Shown here in pieces: positions 1-43,144 of a stretch of DNA of 64,000 nt. The position numbers and the translations under genes were made by a program. Below the pieces are notes generated by a model. The model did no database searches, was not told the origin of the DNA, and worked only from the letters and a program-made list of their open reading frames with translations. The stretch's first letter is position 1, and each line of letters starts with the position of its first letter. The stretch lies in NCBI GenBank assembly GCA_030062745.1, contig CP099847.1:3642304-3706303 (forward strand), written 5' to 3'. The stretch is from Capitulum mitella (lineage: Eukaryota > Arthropoda > Thecostraca > Pollicipedomorpha > Pollicipedidae).

Positions 1-570
1 TCGACCTAGATTTTTTGTGCTCTAAATATTGGTGCTTGTCACTCAGTGGTAGGTGGCGCCCCCTCCTTGCGGCAAGGTACGTAAGTTTTCAACGCTGGTT
101 TATGTCCTGACCGTCAACCTTGGGGTCAATTTCGGCGGATGACCCACCTTAACTTTTATGTGCTGTAACTCTTGGGGTCCATCACTTAATGATAGGCGGA
201 AAGACCTTCCCTTGAAAATGTACGAAAGTTGCAACGTTCTTTTTTGACCTGGACCTTTGACCTTGAGGTCAATTCTGGCGGATGGCCCACTTATATTGTT
301 ACATGTCATATCCATTTGTGCCCATGACGTAGTGGTAGTTGACGCCATTTGCTCGTAAAAAAGTACGGCAGTTTTTGTTACGTGTTTTAACCTTGAAATT
401 TGGCCTTATGGTCAACTTCGGCGAATGACTCACCTAGATTTTAAGTTCTATTTTTTGTTTCCCACCAATGAATAACGTGTGGCGCCACCTATTTGTAAAA
501 AGGTACATACTTTAACGACGTTTCATTTGACCTCGACCATTCTACCTTTGGTCTAAAATGAAAAGCGGAA
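1..570. repeat. Degenerate ~140-bp tandem repeat, about four units
   Basis: A block containing 'ggtcaatttcggcggatgac' recurs near 121, 265 and 405 with changes, followed each time by an AT-rich stretch, a 'gtggtaggtggcgcc'-like stretch and a 'gtaaaaaggtac'-like stretch. The period is about 140-144 bases. Units are well diverged, so the array looks old. It is rich in TGACCT hexamers. It lies upstream of the cyclotransferase gene and is cut by the window edge. Confidence 0.6.
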
Positions 571-1651
571 CCTCGGATTTGTAATCCCTAGATGCTACAC
601 GACATACAAACGTGTTTTTGTCGAAATTTGTCATCGTTTGTGATTCTGTTTTTGTTTTCGTTGCTAATTTGACGGTACATTGCCGCCAGGAGTATATTTG
701 TAACACCAAACGAGACAATACGGTACAACTTCTTTGCGGTGGAAGACAGTTATACATCACATATTGCTCGGACACCTATATCGTGGTTTACGCTCATGAA
801 CGCTCTTCTCCGCGGTTAGAACTTTCTCGACCCGTACTGATCATTTCGGAGCAATAGGAAGTGGGGCGTTAAGTAGCGCAATGCATAACAGCGTCCGGAA
901 ACAGGATAAACTGGGATGCGGGGTGCGACGTCACGACGTCGGGAAAGTGGGAGGTTTCCCCTCCCAAAAAAGTGATGTTTCTATCAAGCCGCCTAATCTA
1001 TCTTTATGTCGTCAGATGGGAGCGTTTGGAACCCCATGTAAGAGACGGAAAATCTCCAGCGTAGGACTTCGGTTGTCTGAAGACATAACGTTACCATCCT
1101 ATTCTGATATTTGCAACGGAAAACAAAGACGGGGCCTGAGACCGTCGCCTTCCCGGCCTGCTTTCGGCGGCCGATTTAGCTTTACTGGGGCCATGTGTGG
1201 TCAGCTGACCTCGGAATTACCGGAGCTACGCACGGCCGTTCGCCGCCCGCAGTCGGACGACGCCCGCCGCCGACAGATGGCAGTGGTGTCGGCCTGTCAG
1301 CCGGGGGCCCGCCGGCCACGTCAGTTGGGGCCGGAGAGCGGTGGTGCGCGGGAAGGCACGGGGAAGCCCGGCGGTACGGCGCGCGGCACGAGAGGCGCGG
1401 ACCGCCCCAGCCTGAGCAGCCAGTTGTGTAAAACGAGGTGAGACGACGTCTGCTGCTGGGCCGGGCTGAAGACGCCGCGTAACGACAGCCGAGACAGTTC
1501 CATGAATTTCTTGAGGATTTCGCAGTGCGAACACTAGGTAGCCAGCAGGAAACATTTCATCCTAAGCCCTTAAATAACTCAAATGTTTGTATTTATCACG
1601 TTATGCTGGAAGTTTGAGGGCTCCGTCACGGAATGCTGTTGATGCTGTGTC
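571..1651. other. 5' flank of the cyclotransferase gene, no recognisable coding
   Basis: This stretch leads into the start codon at 1652. From about 1130 to 1480 it is very GC- and CpG-rich, as expected for a promoter or 5' UTR. Open frames there occur on both strands with low-complexity Arg/Pro/Gly translations and I do not regard them as genes. I see no convincing TATA box. Confidence 0.4.
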
Positions 1652-31922
<30,271 letters not shown>

Positions 31923-34805
31923 GTAGGCCGCAGAGTCGTGTCTCCGGGTAAGAGTGAGAAGACTCCGTGTGCATTGTGGTTCTGCTTGCGTTTTGCGTTT
32001 CTTCTCTGCAGGGGCGTTGAAATCGGGGGGACAGAAAGACAGCTGCCCCCCCTCCCCTCAACTTTGGCCAATATTTAACATTAACGCTATGGCGTTGCAT
32101 GGCAAGGAATGAGGCAAAAGTCACGCCTTCCCCCTCCCGCTTATCTCCACAGAGGTTCCACCTTTCCTGATCCTCTGTTTGACGTGCTCCGTGAACTCAC
32201 TGGCAGCGTGCCCTCTTGTATGTTCTTCATTCATTCTGTGTGTTCGTGTCCACTTTGCCAATACATTTGGGCCCGGATCTGGAACATGTGACATGCGGGT
32301 AATGACGGATGTGTCGGAGGACTGTGCGCTGAGATTTGAGTCGGCGTCCTGTTTCCCTGCGTACTCGCTCCTGATTTGTCGTGTTGCCATGTACTGAGTT
32401 CGCGAAAGAGCACAGTAAAATGAATTCTCCCCTGTTTCTCTCGTGTCCCGTGTTTTAGGTTTTGCGCGAAATCTCGTGTGTTGTGTTGACCAGCCGTTAA
32501 TGCCAAGTGTAGTTCCTCTTACTTACCGTCTTTGACCGTTCGCCACGTAAACCCTGATAATTTGACGTGTCCCTTTGCTTGTATTTCACGTGAATTTGAA
32601 ACATATGGCGCCTCACGCATACCGTCCCTGTTCGTTCTCCACATGAACTAAGACGCCTGTTACGCCCCATTTTCTCTCGGCCTTTAAATGAAATACCGAA
32701 CTTTCACCGCAAAAATACCAAATTCACTCCGTCTTCGTTCGTGCTCGTGAAATGTCACATTTCTTACGTGTCGCTTGTGTTCGTGATTCAGGAGCCCAGG
32801 AGTCCGAACTGCTGCTCCTCCGCGGCCGGACGTTGGCAGACAACACACACTGGGATACACCAACAGTTAACATCTCCTGCTCTGCTATCTGTTGCGCCTG
32901 GCGGCAGTGAATGCTCGGACGTCCTCAGTACACAGCTGGCTGCTGACGAGAATGCTTCTGCTTTTGTGTTCTACGTTCTTGTCTTGAAGCCAGTCATGTG
33001 ATGCGTTCACGTATGGTACTAGTATGATACCTGATAATTATTTTTGTAGGCAGTATTTCAAAGCATTGAATAACTGAATCGACCCAGCAGTGCATCAGAA
33101 AGATTTATGATAGCCGGCATTGCTTGAGGCTTGGCGCGAACGGAAAGACCCCAGGTGGACATGACGCCACCTAGTGATTCTGTTACGTGCGTTTTGTTTT
33201 TGTGAGGCGATCGAGAGGAATGGACATCTGACGTGCAGTGGATGAAGGCAAGTGAAAAAGCTGTTCCAGTCTGCCAGCACCTGTTTTCCTTCTTTCTTCA
33301 CACTGCTCGATGGAGCCTGTTTATATAAACACCTTGTTTTTTGTGAGGCGGAAGTGGAGTCAAATACACACTGCAAGTGCCCGGTGAAAGCAGCCTGCGG
33401 CCTGGTGTCATCCGGACGGGCGCTGTCGAGGTCAAACCTTCGGGAGCCCGCTAGAAATGGCTAATGCAATATATACCACGGTGGTAGTGCAAATCCGTAA
33501 AATTTTGCGTCTTGGTACTTTTCTGCAAATTACCCAAAAACATTTTGCTCTGACATAGTGGATTAACAAGTGTCAAAAACACAAGCATTTTTGGCATTTC
33601 TTAATTTGTCATCTGTTACCCATACGCTCAGTCAGGACTGAAAGATCTGTAGCTGCAAGATTATCGAACAGACTAAAAAATGATAGCCCATCGATAGCGT
33701 ACAGGTGTATGAGTAGCTCTCGTGCAGGTACTCATGTACTTGCACTTCATGTACTACATGCATTTGTACTCCTTATCAGTGGCGTCAGCCTTGCCTTTTT
33801 GCCTGTGGTACAAATTGGAACATTTTTCATCATCTGAGCCAGCTGATGTGCTAAGGAGGAAGTTTCGAGCCGCAACATTAATGTATCCTGAGTCGTGGTT
33901 TCCCCCATAAATCTGGTAGGTGTTGAACCACTATCCAAGGGGTGCGTTGTGTACGAAATGCACATTTAAACAATGGCGAATATGCCGTTTCCGTGCGAAC
34001 TGACATTCTCGGCCGTGACAAGACCTACACGGTGATGTCGCCACGATTCGATGTGTCTGTTCGGAAGCAGGCAACTGATATTAATCCACATTTATGACGT
34101 AGCCACCTCGCAGTTGACAGACGCATCAAATGGTGGCGACCATACCATGTAGATCTTGTCATGGCCAAGGATGTCACAGCTCACATGGCAACGGCATATT
34201 CACGATTATTTAAATGTGCATTTCATATACAACGCCCACTTTGGACAGTGGCTTAACACCTTCCAAGTGTATGAGGGAAACCATGGCTCAAGTTACATTA
34301 ATGTCGCGGCTCGAAACCTCCTCATTACCATGTCAGTTAATTCAGATATTGATAATTGCCCAGTTTGAACCACAGGTAAGAACAGAAGACCCTGCGATTC
34401 CAGTCTTTTAATTGGAAACATTTAATCCGATAAAGTTTGGTGAAAATGGTAAAGCTTAATCTTAATTTTTTTGTTAACCATGCTGTTTGGTATTTTTTCT
34501 CGAAGCTATTTTCTTCGAGATTCCTTATGTGATACTTCAAATAACTGTTGACGCGCTCAGTTTATTTTCGCCTTCAGCTAAGAGTAGTGCGACATGTCCA
34601 TTGTCCTGTGCCTCTTACTGCACCATGTTTAACTTGTCCCTAGCGTATTAGGTTCTGCGCGTGGATAAAATGCAAGAACAATCCTAGTAGTCTGCCCATA
34701 GACGGTAGGCAAAAATGAGGCCTAAAGATGATGCATCGTACGTGACAGTGACACACAGGACGCGTAGAGGTTTGCCAATGAAGCACACAGAGCCGCCACC
34801 TAAAT
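31923..34805. other. Gap between convergent genes (QPCT 3' end and IR 3' end)
   Basis: 2.9 kb with no gene I can support. It should contain both 3' UTRs; I find no clear AATAAA near either stop. The part 33802-34376 is an inverted duplication. Confidence 0.5.
33802..34376. repeat. Inverted duplication with protein-like arms (~165 bp)
   Basis: The segment 34205-34376 ('atgtgcatttcatatacaac' onward) is repeated in reverse complement at 33802-33968. One frame of each arm reads similarly: NVHFIYNAHFGQWLNTFQVY and, in the other, NVHFVHNAPLG with a stop and then WFNTYQIYGGNHDSGYINVA. The loop holds another protein-like stretch (ILGRDKTYTVMSPRFDV, about 34000-34060). I cannot assign a family. It may be a fold-back element or an inverted copy of an exon. 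Confidence 0.6.
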
Positions 34806-35986
34806 CTACCGAGCGCAGCCAAGCTGCTTCCTCCGCAGCAGCCGCCGCCATCGCGGCCAGCTCAGCTCCAGCGCGAAGGTAATCGCGGCGGCGACCCAGC
34901 CATACAGCAGTAGGAAAAACGTGGTGCGCATGCGCGTCAGACTGAGCGGCTGGTGGCGGTCGGCGGCGGCGCCGGCGCCGGGTTGGCCGCGGCGGGCGCG
35001 CTCCAGGATGGCCCGGCGCGCATGGCGCGTGCCCTCCGAGCTCATGGCGTCCATCCAGTGGCGCACCAGGCCGGCCTCGGAACAGCGCTGGATCAGCTCG
35101 TCCAGCCGCCCCAGCAGCGGCGTGTGCCGCCGCACGGCGAACGCCACCAGGAACGGGAACATCCGGCCGCGGCCCAGCGCCAGCGCCTCGAACGAGACGC
35201 GCCCCTCCGACTCGACGATGATCCGGTCGCGCTCCGAGACGTAGTTGACGGACTCCTCGAGCAGCGCGAGCCGGTTGCCCGGCTCGAGCATGGCGTAGAA
35301 GGCGTCGCGCGTGGCCATCTCGACCAGCCGCGGTCGCAGCCGGTCGTACAGCCCGCCGCGGAGGGAACGCACCAGCTGGCCCCACATGGGGAACTCGCGG
35401 TTGGTGGCCACCGTGTAGCCGTGGCTGACCAGCTGGTGCAGGTAGTCGGGCGACCAGTGGCGCGCCGGCCGCGCCAGGCTCGCCGCCAGGCTGGACGTGA
35501 ACACGGTGCCGATGATGATGCACATCAGGAGCCAGGCGGCGAGAAGCACGCGCAGCGGCGCCCTCTCCGGCAGCCGGCTGAGCGACTGAGCCGTCAGCAC
35601 CCCGACGGCCACCACCAGGCTGCGGCCGGGCGGCCAGGGCGGCACCTGGTGGCGCGACTGTGGCGCCATCAGACGCCGCCATGGTGACGCCGCCTGGTGC
35701 GCCTCCTCCGGACTCGGCGGCTGGCTGAGCGGGACCGGCCGGCCGGCGCCTGTTGAGAGTGGCACCATCAGGAGAGCTACCACCAGCGTGCTGACGACCA
35801 GCGCCGCCCACAGCAGGCGCGGGAACAGGCCCGTCAGCCGGACGTCGGCAACCCCGAGCACGCGGCCGCTCACCAGCACCACCTCGTCGATGTAGACGGG
35901 CCGGGTGAAGCCGACCACCTCGGCCCGCTCCTTGGGTCATCACGAGCCCGGAGACGGCGGCGTCCGCCTCGCCACGCATCACGAAC
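34806..35986 (-). CDS. IR exon 2: channel and C-terminal ligand-binding lobe
   Basis: Starts at acceptor CCGCAG|gttcgtgatg and encodes FVMRGEADAAVSGLVMTQ, then (after the one-base shift) ERAEVVGFTRPVYIDEVV. Membrane segment 1 is LLWAALVVSTLVVALLMVPL; a pore-like loop contains RSLVVAVGVLTAQSLSRLP; segment 2 is VLLAAWLLMCIIIGTVFTSS followed by LAASL, the IR counterpart of the SYTANLAAF region. S2 contains YTVATNREFPMWG and 'RMFPFLVAFAVRRHTPLLGR'. Segment 3 is TTFFLLLYGWVAAAITFALE. Ends RKQLGCAR and stop. GC is very high, giving long antisense open frames. Confidence 0.88.
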
Positions 35987-38900
35987 CTGCGGGTCACACA
36001 CCGCTGCATCACGAACCTGCGGATCACGCACCGCTGCATCACGAACTTCCAGATCGCATCCCACCGCATCACGAACTTGTACATCAGATTCTCCTCCGCA
36101 TCACGAGTCGGAGGACCGTCAACCATTACATCGCGAACCTCCGGAGCACACACCGCTGCATCACGAACATGCGGATCACATTCTACGGCATCACGAGCCA
36201 GAGTATCACCAGCCATTACACCACTAATCCGTGGATCGCACACCGCTGCATCACGATCCAGAGGTGCACCGCCGCATCATGAACCTGCAGATCACACTCC
36301 GCGGCATCACAATCCAGAGGTTCCCCGCCGCATCGTGAGCCTGAGGACTACACTCGCCGAGTCATGAATGGCAGTTAACCCACCGCTTCATCACAAAGTT
36401 GAGCATCAACCACCAATGCATCGTGGGCCCGAGAATCATCCACTGCTGCATCACAAAGCTGGATATGACCCACTGATGAACTGCGAACCTGTGGTTCACC
36501 CGCGACTCCATCAGGAACCTGACGATCATCAACCATTATATCATGAGCCTAAAGATCACACAACGCTCAATTACAGCCCTGAAAATCTTCCGTTGCTGCT
36601 TCGCAAACACAAGGGCCACACATACTGCCGCGATCACGACAGTCACCCGCTTCTGCATAACAGACATGGGATAACCCACCACACACTACATCACGTGCTA
36701 AGGGACCATCCCTTGCACACTGCATGGCGACCGTAGGGGTCGGCCAACCACCTCATCGGAAACTTAGCGTAACCTTAACGCGTATTTTGAACTGAGGTAG
36801 CAAAGGTAAAATCTGTAGTCTAAGAAGCCAATCTGGTATATGCTCTAGAGCAGCAGCGTAGCCAAGGGGTCCTAGGGGTCCCCGGACGCCCCGAAATTCT
36901 TCGAGGGGCCCCTGGCATTAGCCTAAAAAGGCCCCCTGGCCGGAAAAGACCAAATGCACTCCTCCGCAAAGGGCCCCTCAGACCCCAGGCAAAGACTCCT
37001 CCGGCAGATAGCGGGATACCCTCTGACCGGGAAAGATAAGGGGGCAGCCTGGCATGTACCTATTTAAAAGGCGAGTACCGGAAAGGGTGCTCCTCTTTAA
37101 CCCGCGCAGTGGAAGGGGGCAGCCTGGCATGTACCTATTTAAAAGGCGAGTACAGGAAAGGGTGCTCCTCTTGAACCCGCGCAGTGGAAGGGGGTTTCGC
37201 ACTAACGCGCACTGGAAGGGGGGCACAAAAGTGTCCCCTCCGATCTCGGAAACGAAAAGACCTAGAAACATTAAATTTTATGGACAGAGTGAGGCCATAA
37301 CGATCTGCATTGTGTGCTGGCATCTTTTCATGACCGTCGGCTGATATCTTTAAGGTCAAATGGGGCCGAAAATATCAATTTAAAACACTTCTCGGCCCGT
37401 GAAGGCCATTCCGTACGACTTTTCGAACGGAACGGGAAAAGGGTGTTTGTTTGAGCGCTAAAACGTGGAATACGACAATTGCCATTTACCTGGCGTCTTG
37501 ACTGGGGATTTCGAGCCGAAGTAATGTCAGGTCATTGACCTATAGCATCATTTTTTCATGTTTGCGGACCAGATTTCAAGCAACATGGGATATCTTAAGT
37601 GTAAATAAGGGCGCTGCACGCAACTTTTGGCGTATTTTCAGAGAAGGTAGCCAACATCGATACATTTGCTCACTTCCAGCGTTTATATTTATGTATGTAT
37701 GTACGTGTACATACGTAGATACATGTGAGTACCAATGTGTTAAACGTGCTTTTACATGTATATACATTTATGATACGTTTATATGTATATATAAGCGTAT
37801 CCACGTGCGCACACGTGTTTCTATGAGGGTCTTTGCAAGCATATTTCATACAAATCGACATGTTGCAAAGCAAACTTGGACCGGTCACAACATATTTGAC
37901 CTTTACCTCCGATGACCTTCACTTTCAATGACCCCGGTATATTTAAGCGCATCAGTGTGCGCACACGTGCTTTTATTGGGGTCCCTGAATGCATATTTCA
38001 TACAAACCGACATGTTGCAAAGCAAAGCTAGATCAGGTCACAAGCTGTTTGACCTTGACCTTTGATTACCTTGACCCGTACTGACCCTCGCTTTGGTCTT
38101 GGTACATCCCTCGTTTATGCCCGAATGACGTCGCGTGACTGAAGTTAAAACGGTAATCTGAGGTAGAATTTCACACGGTCACAGGGTCCCCACCTGTCAG
38201 GGACAACTGTTGATTTCGTTATGTTTGCTTGACTCCAAATGCTTGGAACCTGAAAAATGTCCGGCCGATTTTCGATTTTTCTGCGTCAATTGACAAGTTA
38301 TTCAGTTACCATAAATGTCACAAAGTAGCAAAGCACAAATATCTCGAGAACGGATCGGAGCAACCAGCTCCGATCCTTTCTCGAGATATTCAAAGAAAAC
38401 AGGTGGGGGGCACAAAAAGACCCCCTTCCAGTGCGCGTGTTAAAAGAGCCGCTAGCCAGGAAAGGTTCTCCTGCCATTGGACGGTGTCAGTTTGTCGAGA
38501 AGGGCCCGCCTGGTATCTGCCTTAAAGAATCCTCTGGCTGGGAAAAGCAATTCCATTCCACCATGCAAACGGCCCCCGGACCCCAGGCAAAGACCCCTGT
38601 GGCAGGTAGCGGGGTGCCCCCTCAACGATGTCCCTGGGGAAAGCAATTGGGCCTGGGCCCCGGCATATACCTGCCAAAAGGTATATGCGATAACAAGAAA
38701 GGATGCTCTGCAAAGGAGCCGCCAGCTAGCAAAGGTCCTCCTGCCATGGACGGTGTAGGTGTTTTGGCAATGGAGCCCCATTTGACGTAACGTAAGCCAA
38801 AGGACCTGGGGGTCTTATCTTCTCAACTCCAGAAATTTTTGGGAGAGAAAGGGAATCCCCTGGGCCAGGCTCCTGACATGTCCTAAAGGGCTCCAATGTC

Positions 38901-41900
38901 CACCGACCTGGAAAGGTCAGTGCACTTTGGGGCCTTTTCAAGATACCTTTCCTGCCGGGCAACTCCTGGCAGGAAAGGTAGCTCTGCCCTGGAATGGCTG
39001 CCGGATGCCAGAGCCGGGCATCGTAGCGGCATAACTAGGCGATCATCAAAGCAGTTCAATGGACATGTAGGCATGTTGGCGCCTGGCAGGCTGCCTGACC
39101 ATCTAGACCAAGAAAAGTTGGAGCCCTAACGTTAATGGAGTCCCAGAGGCCAGAGCAGTGAATATAGATAATCCAGGCTAGCTTTCTGAATAGAAAGCTT
39201 GGTTATCATGGGAAAGGAAACAGGCTCCTGCCAAGTATCCCTAGTGTTCTAACCATGGAAAGGGACACCACTTTAAATTCTTATAAGGGACTGCGCGCAC
39301 CTCGCCTCAATGCTCATTTCAGCCCCCCCCCCCCATCTTGAAGTGGGGCCCGCTATGGTGTGTCGGGGCCCATGATTGAAGTGGCATTTAAATTTAATGA
39401 AATATTCTGCGTAACTTTTTCAAACGGCGGTACTGCTCAATAACCAAATCCAAGTTACAGAAAGATTTCCTCGTCTGATTGAAGAAATCCTCTCCTGGAC
39501 GTTTGGGGCTTTCTTAAAATAAAAAAGTGGGCGCACCCTCCAAAGTTCGAGAGCCCAGCCAGCAACATACTTCATGGACCCTCTAGATGACTTCAAGGGG
39601 ATCCTCAAGAAGAATCCAGTGGGCTCTGCTCCGGTCTTAGGAGCCCTCCTTAAACATTCTTAGGGACCTCCTCGAACAGTCAGAGGAGGATTTTTAAGTC
39701 ACCAAGGAAATGACTGAGGGGCCCGGAGAAAATGTTTGGGAGGCCCTCTGGAAATACCAAGAGCTTTCTCGTAAACTCGAGGGGTCTAAAAAAACATTCC
39801 TGGGCCGTTTGGATGAACTGAAGGAGTGACCCTATCTCAGGCCTGGGACTGAAGATCAAAATAAACGTGTCCCCAGGATGAATTCAAAAGGGAATCTTTT
39901 GAATTCATCTTGGGGACACGTTCATTTTTTTGCGACGTCCCCAAATTTTTGGGATGCTCCAAATATTCAGAAATGGATTTTTGAACCGGACAAGGCGTTA
40001 TTTGAGAGACCCTCCGAAAATATCAAGGGGTCTGTCGAAACGCTTAAAAACCCACAAAATACCAAAGGGCCCTTTAAACTGGTTCAAGGAGGAGCCCCTC
40101 CCTAGGGCCTAAAGAATTCCTTTGAAATAAAATTCCTACAAAGTCCTTGCGACGAAATCTTTGAATTCATTTGCAGGGCCTTGGTATTTTAAGATGGCTC
40201 AGGCATAGAAGGGAAACACCGAACGATGAAATGCTTGAGGCTTGTTTGAAAATATCAAAGACCTCCTGAAAAGATCGACAGCCCCACAGAAAAACTCCAA
40301 GGGCCCTTAAGATGAATCCAAGGAGTGGCCCTCTAAAATCTAAGGGAAACTCACTAAATTCTTCTTGAGGGCTCGTTGGAGTTTTTGTGCGGCCCTCAAA
40401 ATTTGATAGGCCCATTGGTGTTTCGAACGGTCTCTGAAATATTCAGGATAGGAGTTTTTAATCGGATGAAGAAATATCTGAGGGGCCTTCCGAAAACATT
40501 AAGGGGGTTCTCAAAAGGCTTGAGGTTCCACACAAACTCGATGGATCCTTAAAGAACGGAAGGGAACTTCGTGACGTTCGAGGACCCCTCCTTAAATTTA
40601 TTCGAAATGTCCTTGATATTTTCAGAGGCACCTCATATATTCTGGAAAGGGCGAAATGGGAGAGTAAATGTTTCATGAACCCTCTGAAAATATCAAGGTC
40701 ACCCCTAAAACGTATAGAGATCCACAAAAAACCCTAATAGACGCCTTATATAAATTCAAGGAGAGGCACTCCGGAAAAATAAATTCATCTAGAGGACCCA
40801 CTGAAATGCTTGTGGACCACTTAACCCGTCCCCGACTGGGAGGGGCAGTTGACTGCCCCCCCCTGAGGTTTTTCTGCGATTGCGAGAGAACCAACAAACA
40901 CAGAGTCACGAAACTTTGTGTACCTTTTGCTCTATTAATTTTACATCTAGGGTCAAAATTTTGACCCCAGGTCGCGTCAGGTGCCCGGCCTAGGTCAGGT
41001 CAAACAGACCTATGTCAAAAAAAGTTTAGCGCCCTCTAACTTTTTCGCAAAACGAGATATCTCAATAATACTTTCAGGGATTAGTTATCGTGATAGATGT
41101 AACAAATCTGCTATCTCAGATTTTTCGGAATTTTCCGGGCCATTGACCTAAGGTCAAGCCCGTTTTTAAGAGATATCGCCGTTTTTTCGGAAATTGACGG
41201 AATATTTCATACCAATTTTAGTGTGGAGTGAAGCAGACATCTAGTTATCGTCAATGGGCAAAGTATCAGTGACTTCCAGCCATTGACCTGAGGTCAGGTC
41301 ACGAATAACTGTAGTGGGCCAATATGTACCACCGTCAAAATCGACGATGAATTACTCAGAATGGGTAGAAAATGGCAGAACTAGCTTGCACAGACGTAAT
41401 TAATACCAGGAAGCTCCAAAAGTTTGAAAAAGTAGCATATTTTTTAAATAAACTGGCTCTCGCGAATAAAGCTCCGTCAACTTTGGAGATTGGTAACTAA
41501 TCAATTTTTCCAAAATTTAAGCATGAGAAACCATCACAGGAACCACAAAGATGAATAAAATTGACATAGATCGTCTTTTTCGCGGAAATAAAGGAACGCC
41601 AAAATTAGTTCCCGTCAATTTTGTACGTCATACGGCAGCGGCGCACACTGACAGCTAGCGGGAGAATTACGGTGTCTTTAACTCAACGTTTCGGCGTATA
41701 TATTGAACAAATCTGGGGAAATAAGACGTGTATCGGCATCCGCGCACCTTTACTTGTGCGCTGGTGCCTTTACCTATGCGTTATTAGTCACAGCCCTTGA
41801 GATTCAGGCCATTTCTCGGTCTCATGTAGTCGGCTATGAGAAAACATATATAGGGCGCAAATTGGCTTACATATTATCTAAAACTAAAAATGAGACCATT

Positions 41901-42455
41901 TTCGAGCTCTACTCGTCACAGGCTTTCCAACGGTATGCTTATTTTTATCGTGCGACCAACCGTTTCTTGAGTTAGAGGAGGGGGCAGTCAACTGCCCCCC
42001 CCAGTCTCCCATGTTCGAGACCGACCGACGGTCTTGCGCGGTTTAAGCCTTTGAGAGGACCCTCAGGACCTTCAGGAGGTCTACATTCAGGAACGTAGGC
42101 TTGCGCCAGTCAAGGAAATGTTTGTGGGCCCCCTAAAGATACCAAAGGCCTTCCCAAGAAGCTTGAGGGATCCACGAAAAACTCCAATAAGCCCTCGAGA
42201 TAAATTCAAGGAGGACCCTTAAGACCACGGGGAAGGCCCCGTCTTGAATTTATTTAGAGGGCCCATTAGAGTTTTTGCGAGCCCTCAACCCCCTGAGTGG
42301 GGCCCTTGATTGCCGTATTTCTAGACTAACACTTAACAATGCCCTAGCGTGGCATTGTTAGCCCTAATTTTTTTTAATGTTTTCGGGGTTTTCTGGAAAC
42401 ATTAAGAGCTCTCTCCTTAATGGCACCTCAAACAACTCTAATAACGCTTTGGATA

Positions 42456-42502
<47 letters not shown>

Positions 42503-43106
42503 CACAGAACAACATCATTATGAACACCTGACTCGTCGCACCATCACCTCCAACATGGAAGTCGTGGCGAGGGCAACGGACAAACGGCGCTTAGCGGCTC
42601 TTGAAGCTATATTCATTCGGGATATGGATCCACTAATTAACCGCCAGGTTAACGCGCGTGGGACCTTGCAGTTGTCTGAGGGGCTGCCACTCGAGCATAC
42701 ATTATGAATATATGAATAGGTGCTGTACTGATCTTTCGTGTCTTGTTTCAGCGCTGCTTGTCCATGTTCAATATGTGTGCGAATCAGAGGATCCGTGTCT
42801 TTACTAGCCGTGTACTTTATTTTTCAGATTTGAACCAAATGTCATTGACCCCGTACTTGTCTGAAAATGTCTCATGTGTAGACGAAACGTTACATCGAGA
42901 ATAAAATATGATTTTTCGCTTGCTCTGTATATTATAACGAACATTGGCAAAGTTCTCAATAAACATGCATTGGTAACGAAACGACTTATACGAACAATCG
43001 AAGCTATATCAAAGATCATCAATGCCGAGTCTGCTGTAGTTTTTGACAAACAATGTATTCGTAACGATCTGCTTCTTAGCTTACCTGATTATATATATAT
43101 ATATAA

Positions 43107-43144
<38 letters not shown>

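Noticed and set aside
881-1441. 186-aa plus-strand frame before QPCT
   Set aside because: GC-rich with no domain, low-complexity Arg/Gly/Pro end and overlapping frames on both strands; more likely promoter or 5' UTR.
34953-35687. 244-aa plus-strand frame
   Set aside because: Antisense shadow of IR exon 2.
35990-36243. 5' extension of the IR exon 2 frame as true coding sequence
   Set aside because: It is the 30-bp array read in frame; the acceptor at 35987 joins exon 1 and exon 2 correctly. It stays a candidate only for alternative splicing.
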